Positions 6,453 to 9,802 of a DNA stretch of 9,802 nt are shown in pieces. Each line of letters starts with the position of its first letter. Positions within the stretch are counted from its first letter, which is position 1. Source of the stretch: JBGSYN01 sp041750975 (lineage in GTDB: Bacteria > Pseudomonadota > Alphaproteobacteria > Geminicoccales > Geminicoccaceae); NCBI GenBank assembly GCA_041750975.1, contig JBGSYN010000226.1, positions 1 through 9,802 of the forward strand, given 5' to 3'. The position numbers and the translations under genes were made by a program. The notes beneath the pieces were generated by a model. It saw only the letters and a list, made by a program, of their open reading frames with translations. It did not search any database and was not told the origin of the DNA.

Positions 6453-7324
6453 TGGCGGCAGCCGAGCCTTTCAGGGTTCTGGATCGGCGCGGAGCCGATT
6501 TCCGGCTACGATTTCGCCGGAGCCGCAACGCGGTGGCGGGTGCCGTACTGGTCACGCTGGTCGTGCTGGTGGCGATTTTTGCGCACTGGCTGGCCCCGCA
6601 CGATTTCGAGCGGGTCAATATTCTGCAGGTCTGGGCGGTACCCTCGGCGGCGCACCCCCTGGGCACCGATGCCCTGGGGCGGGACATCTTGAGCCGGATT
6701 TTCGTGGGCGCCCAGGTCTCGCTCTTCGTGGCCCTCGCCGTGCTGGCGATCACGCTCACGGTTGGCGTCACATTGGGCATGGTTGCCGCCTATTTCGGCG
6801 GCTGGGCGGACACGCTCATCATGCGCACCGTCGACATCATTTTCGCCTTTCCCGAACTCATTCTGGCGATCCTGGTGGCGGCGATGATCGGCCCCGGGAT
6901 CACTACCGTCATCATCGCCCTCTCACTGGTTTGGTGGCCCGGCATCGCGCGATTGACGCGTTCACTCGTGCTACAGCTCAAGAACGAACTTTTCGTCAGT
7001 GCGGCCATTGCCTGTGGCAGCCCGCCTCACAAAATCCTCCGCCGTCACATCCTCCCGAACATCGTCGCCCCCTTGATCGTCCGTGCCTCGATCGGTGTCG
7101 GCTTCATCATCATGGCCGAGGCGACGCTGAGCTTCCTCGGCATCGGCGTGCAGGAACCTCAGCCGACCTGGGGCGGTATGATCCGGGACGGACTTCAGGC
7201 GTTGCGGACCGACCCCTATCTGGCGCTCTATTCAAGTCTTGCCCTGGCGATCACCATCGTCGGCTTCAATCTCCTGGGTGACGGGCTGCGCGACATTCTC
7301 GACCCTCGGATTCGCGATCGGTGA
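6452..7324 (+). CDS. ABC importer permease, DppC-like
   Basis: This is the second permease, 290 residues, of the DppC/OppC type. A short cytoplasmic N-terminus (1-26) precedes transmembrane segment 1 (about 28-48). The conserved HPLGTDALGRDILSRI (68-83) follows, a hallmark of this subfamily. Hydrophobic segments continue at about 88-115, 125-148, 150-165, 205-230 and 258-278. The EAA loop contacting the ATPases is FVSAAIACGSPPHKILRRHILPN at about 181-203. The C-terminus GDGLRDILDPRIRDR is standard. It should heterodimerise with the preceding permease. The start overlaps the previous stop by one base, and its own TGA overlaps the next GTG start by four bases (GTGA), so stoichiometric coupled translation is likely. 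Confidence 0.95.
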   Translation: MAAAEPFRVLDRRGADFRLRFRRSRNAVAGAVLVTLVVLVAIFAHWLAPHDFERVNILQVWAVPSAAHPLGTDALGRDILSRIFVGAQVSLFVALAVLAITLTVGVTLGMVAAYFGGWADTLIMRTVDIIFAFPELILAILVAAMIGPGITTVIIALSLVWWPGIARLTRSLVLQLKNELFVSAAIACGSPPHKILRRHILPNIVAPLIVRASIGVGFIIMAEATLSFLGIGVQEPQPTWGGMIRDGLQALRTDPYLALYSSLALAITIVGFNLLGDGLRDILDPRIRDR

Positions 7325-8301
7325 GTGAAGACATTCTCCGTGTCGAGGATCTTGCCGTGGCCTTTTCGAGCCTGCGGGGTGAGCACCACGTCATCGAGAA
7401 TGTGTCCTTCGAGCTCGCGCCCGGGGAGATCATGGGTGTCGTCGGCGAAAGCGGCTCCGGCAAATCGGTGACCGCCCTTGCGATCATGCAGCTCCTGGGT
7501 GATCAGGGCCGGATCGTCCAAGGCAGCATTCGGCTCCGTGATCAGGAACTCACGCGACTGAGCGAGGCCGCGATGCGAGCGATACGCGGCCGCGAGATCG
7601 CGATGATCTTCCAGGAGCCGATGACCAGCCTCAACCCCGTCTTCACGGTCGGATTTCAGATCGCCGAGGTCTTGATCGAGCATTTGGGGATGAGCCGTCG
7701 CAACGCTTTGCGGCGCGCTTTGGCACTCATGGATGAGGTCGGCATCCCCGCGGACGACCGGCTCGACGACTATCCCCACCAGCTCTCGGGCGGCATGCGG
7801 CAGCGGGCGATGATCGCCATGGCGCTCGCCTGCGAGCCGAAGCTCTTGATTGCCGACGAACCGACCACGGCATTGGACGTGACGATCCAGGCGCAGATCT
7901 TGAACCTCATTCGCCGCTTGCGGGACGATCACGGGACGGCCGTCCTCATGATCACTCATGACATGGGCGTCATAGCCGAGATGAGCGATCATGTAACCGT
8001 CATGTATGCGGGCGAGGTGATCGAGAAGGCGCCGGTCGAGGCGATCTTCACCGCACCGCAACATCCCTACACGCATCTGCTGCTGCGCTCGGTGCCGCGG
8101 CTCACCGGCCCGACGGCCAGGCTCGAGACGATCGCGGGCAGCATGCCTTCACCCGCGGCACTTCCGGCAGGCTGCCGCTTTCATCCGCGCTGCCCGCTGG
8201 TCATTGACCGTTGCCGCCGCGAATCGCCGAAGCTGGAGCGACTAGGCGCCGGCGAGGTCCGGTGTTGGCGCGCCGGCGATCATTTGGTAGCGGCCGCCTG
8301 A
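7321..8301 (+). CDS. ABC importer ATPase, DppD-like
   Basis: This 326-residue ATPase powers the importer from the cytoplasmic face. All motifs are intact: Walker A GESGSGKS (42-49), Q-loop IFQEP (Q98), signature LSGGMRQ (155-161), Walker B LLIADE (175-180), D-loop ALDVT and H-loop H213. The C-terminus is the oligopeptide/dipeptide transporter extension (oligo_HPY). It has cysteines at 285, 291, 298 and 315 in the pattern Cx5Cx6Cx16C, which in related Dpp/Opp ATPases binds an iron-sulphur cluster. The start codon is GTG, supported by the four-base overlap with the upstream stop and by the ILRVEDL opening usual in the family. It pairs with the DppF-like ATPase encoded next, whose ATG overlaps its TGA by one base. 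Confidence 0.95.
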   Translation: MSEDILRVEDLAVAFSSLRGEHHVIENVSFELAPGEIMGVVGESGSGKSVTALAIMQLLGDQGRIVQGSIRLRDQELTRLSEAAMRAIRGREIAMIFQEPMTSLNPVFTVGFQIAEVLIEHLGMSRRNALRRALALMDEVGIPADDRLDDYPHQLSGGMRQRAMIAMALACEPKLLIADEPTTALDVTIQAQILNLIRRLRDDHGTAVLMITHDMGVIAEMSDHVTVMYAGEVIEKAPVEAIFTAPQHPYTHLLLRSVPRLTGPTARLETIAGSMPSPAALPAGCRFHPRCPLVIDRCRRESPKLERLGAGEVRCWRAGDHLVAAA

Positions 8302-9263
8302 TGCGTGCGCCAGCCGTTCTCGAGGTCGCGGGGCTGACCAAGGACTTCAAGGTTCGTGGCGGTCGCCGCCTGCGGGCCGTCGACGATGTGAGCTTCGGCC
8401 TCGGCTATGGCGAGACCTTGGGCATCGTCGGCGAGAGCGGCTGTGGCAAGACCACGCTCGGACGGCTGGTGCTGCGTCTGGTCCGGCCGACCTCGGGCGC
8501 CATCAGGTTCGACGGCCGCGATATCACCGCGTTGAACGAGCCTTCGATGCGTCCATTTCGCCGCGACATTCAGGTGATCTTTCAAGATCCCTATTCCTCG
8601 CTCAATCCGCGTCTGGCGGTGCGGGACATCATTGCCGAGCCGCTGGAAAATTTTGGCGCCTCGAGGCGCGAGATCGAAGCACGCGTGGCCGAGGTGCTTG
8701 GCATCGTCGGCCTGCCTGCCGACGCCGCCTCGCGCTATCCCCATGCCTTCAGCGGCGGCCAGCGCCAACGCATCTGTATCGCCAGAGCCCTGGCACTCAG
8801 CCCGAAGCTCATCATTTGCGATGAGGCCGTCTCTGCACTCGACGTTTCGGTTCAGGCGCAAATCCTCAATCTTCTGGCGGACTTGCGCGAACGGCTGGGC
8901 TTGAGCCTGCTCTTCATCTCGCACAATCTCGCCGTCGTGCGCCATCTGAGCCATCGCATTGCCGTCATGTATCTGGGACGGATCGTGGAGCTGGCCGATG
9001 CCGCAACACTCTTCACCATGCCGCAGCATCCCTATACCGCCGCATTGTTGAAGGCCGTGCCCGAACTCGATCCGAAACGCCGAACGGCACAGCCGCCGGT
9101 CGAGGGCGACATTCCGAGCCCGATCGACCCTCCGCCCGGCTGCGTTTTTCATCCCCGCTGCCCCAGGGCCCAAGAGCGCTGTCGCAAGGACGTGCCGGTA
9201 CTGGCGGAAGCCGCTCATGGTGGGATGGTACGATGCTTCTTTCCGATTGGAGATCCGTCATGA
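8301..9263 (+). CDS. ABC importer ATPase, DppF-like
   Basis: This is the second ATPase, 320 residues, completing an A-B-C-D-F set. Motifs are intact: Walker A GESGCGKT (44-51), Q-loop IFQDPYSSLNPR (Q95), signature FSGGQRQ (150-156), Walker B LIICDE (170-175), then AVSALDVS, and H-loop H208. It carries the same C-terminal extension with cysteines at 281, 287, 294 and 312 (Cx5Cx6Cx17C), a probable iron-sulphur site. The frame is open upstream to 8211, but ATG 8301 is preferred: it overlaps the preceding stop in TGATG, and the family's N-terminal strand (VLEVAGLTKDF) starts immediately after it. Its stop overlaps the next start in ATGA. Confidence 0.95.
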   Translation: MRAPAVLEVAGLTKDFKVRGGRRLRAVDDVSFGLGYGETLGIVGESGCGKTTLGRLVLRLVRPTSGAIRFDGRDITALNEPSMRPFRRDIQVIFQDPYSSLNPRLAVRDIIAEPLENFGASRREIEARVAEVLGIVGLPADAASRYPHAFSGGQRQRICIARALALSPKLIICDEAVSALDVSVQAQILNLLADLRERLGLSLLFISHNLAVVRHLSHRIAVMYLGRIVELADAATLFTMPQHPYTAALLKAVPELDPKRRTAQPPVEGDIPSPIDPPPGCVFHPRCPRAQERCRKDVPVLAEAAHGGMVRCFFPIGDPS

Positions 9264-9802
9264 TCGTCGAGCGCACCTGCTATCTGCCGAAGCCCGGCAA
9301 GCTCCAGGAGGTTCTGGCAACGCGTCGCCGGGCGAGCCGGGTGCGGATCGGCGAAGGCTTGCGGGCCGGCACGATCTACCAAGGGCAGATCGACGGTGTG
9401 GACTGGGTCTTTTGGGAAGGTCGCTTCGCCAGCGAGGCCGAGCATCAGGCCGATCTCGACGCCCGCGCGGCGAGCGCCGATTTCGAGGCCGTCCGCTCGG
9501 AGATGCGGGGTCATATCGAGCATTTCGACCGTGTGATCATGCGGCCAGATCGGGATTTCGAGAGCTGCGTTTTATACGACTTGCCACTCGACGGGGCACC
9601 CGTCGAGCCCGTTGAGATGACCTTCAAAAGCGGCGATCTCGAGCTCAAAGGCTTCTTTTTCAAGCCGCCAGGCGAGGGCCCCTTTCCCTGCATGATCACC
9701 AATCATGGCAGCGGCATATTTCAAGGCTCGAGCGAGCTCTGCAGGCCCGGGATCGGGGCTCTTTTGATGAATTGGGGGGTGGCGTCCTTCCTGCCGCATC
9801 GC
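9260..9802 (+). CDS. alpha/beta-barrel plus alpha/beta-hydrolase fusion protein, partial
   Basis: The gene runs off the right edge with 181 residues visible. Residues 1-95 look like a ferredoxin-fold dimeric alpha/beta barrel of the NIPSNAP/ABM type: short strands around MIVERTCYLP, GTIYQG and VDWVFWEGRFAS, then an ARAASADFEAVRSEMRGHIEHFDRVIM helix and strand. From about 118 an alpha/beta hydrolase begins, resembling dienelactone hydrolase or prolyl oligopeptidase relatives: VEMTFKSGDLELKGFFFKPP (118-137), then FPCMITNHGSG (142-152), where NHGSG is the likely oxyanion-hole strand end, and SFLPHR at the edge. The nucleophile elbow, acid and histidine would lie beyond 9802. No signal peptide is seen, so it is likely cytosolic. 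The start overlaps the ATPase stop in ATGA, tying it to the importer and suggesting that it hydrolyses the imported compound. Confidence 0.85.
   Translation, partial: MIVERTCYLPKPGKLQEVLATRRRASRVRIGEGLRAGTIYQGQIDGVDWVFWEGRFASEAEHQADLDARAASADFEAVRSEMRGHIEHFDRVIMRPDRDFESCVLYDLPLDGAPVEPVEMTFKSGDLELKGFFFKPPGEGPFPCMITNHGSGIFQGSSELCRPGIGALLMNWGVASFLPHR

Noticed and set aside
8211..8300. Upstream ATG extending the DppF-like ATPase by 30 residues
   Set aside because: It would overlap the preceding ATPase by 90 bases, and the extension does not resemble the family N-terminus. ATG 8301 in the TGATG junction fits the operon pattern.
1..9802. tRNA or rRNA genes, CRISPR array, insertion-sequence ends, integrase or attachment repeats
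   Set aside because: None could be recognised by eye on either strand. The only repeats found are short hairpins and the ACGCTA elements.

Overview
The window looks like the chromosome of a high-G+C proteobacterium, most probably an alphaproteobacterium. This is inferred from the high G+C, the many overlapping start/stop junctions, and the style of the Dpp/Opp-type transporter. No rRNA, tRNA or other taxonomic marker is present, so the assignment is tentative. There are two different regions.

Left part (1 to about 1310): one minus-strand gene enters from beyond base 1 and starts at 1116. Its first 372 residues are a HigA-type helix-turn-helix domain followed by a larger region that I cannot assign with certainty. 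That region has a GWDG...WEFG...KKKAD pattern suggesting a PD-(D/E)XK-like nuclease fold. It is visibly poorer in G+C than the rest (27 of 60 bases at 121-180, against 39 of 60 at 7441-7500) and uses rare codons such as ATA. A good sigma70-type promoter lies upstream, with short repeats abutting its -35 box. I read this as the edge of an accessory or defence-type insertion. It is the most interesting part of the window.

Right part (about 1310 to 9802): a minus-strand VOC/glyoxalase-like gene (1401-2240) is divergent from a long plus-strand cluster. The cluster holds a zinc-independent MDR oxidoreductase (TTG start at 2377), a PaaI-type hotdog thioesterase, a complete SBP_bac_5 (peptide/opine/nickel-type) ABC importer (binding protein, two permeases, two ATPases), and a protein combining a dimeric alpha/beta-barrel domain with an alpha/beta-hydrolase domain, cut by the right edge.

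Six plus-strand junctions were examined from 2377 on. Five overlap by 1-4 bases (at 3393, 6452, 7321, 8301 and 9260). A 34-base gap separates binding protein and first permease, and the only larger gap, 104 bases, lies before the binding protein. This points to one or two tightly coupled transcripts. The importer probably brings in a small organic solute that the linked hydrolase, oxidoreductase and thioesterase help to process. The solute cannot be told from the sequence. The divergent VOC gene may belong to the same pathway.
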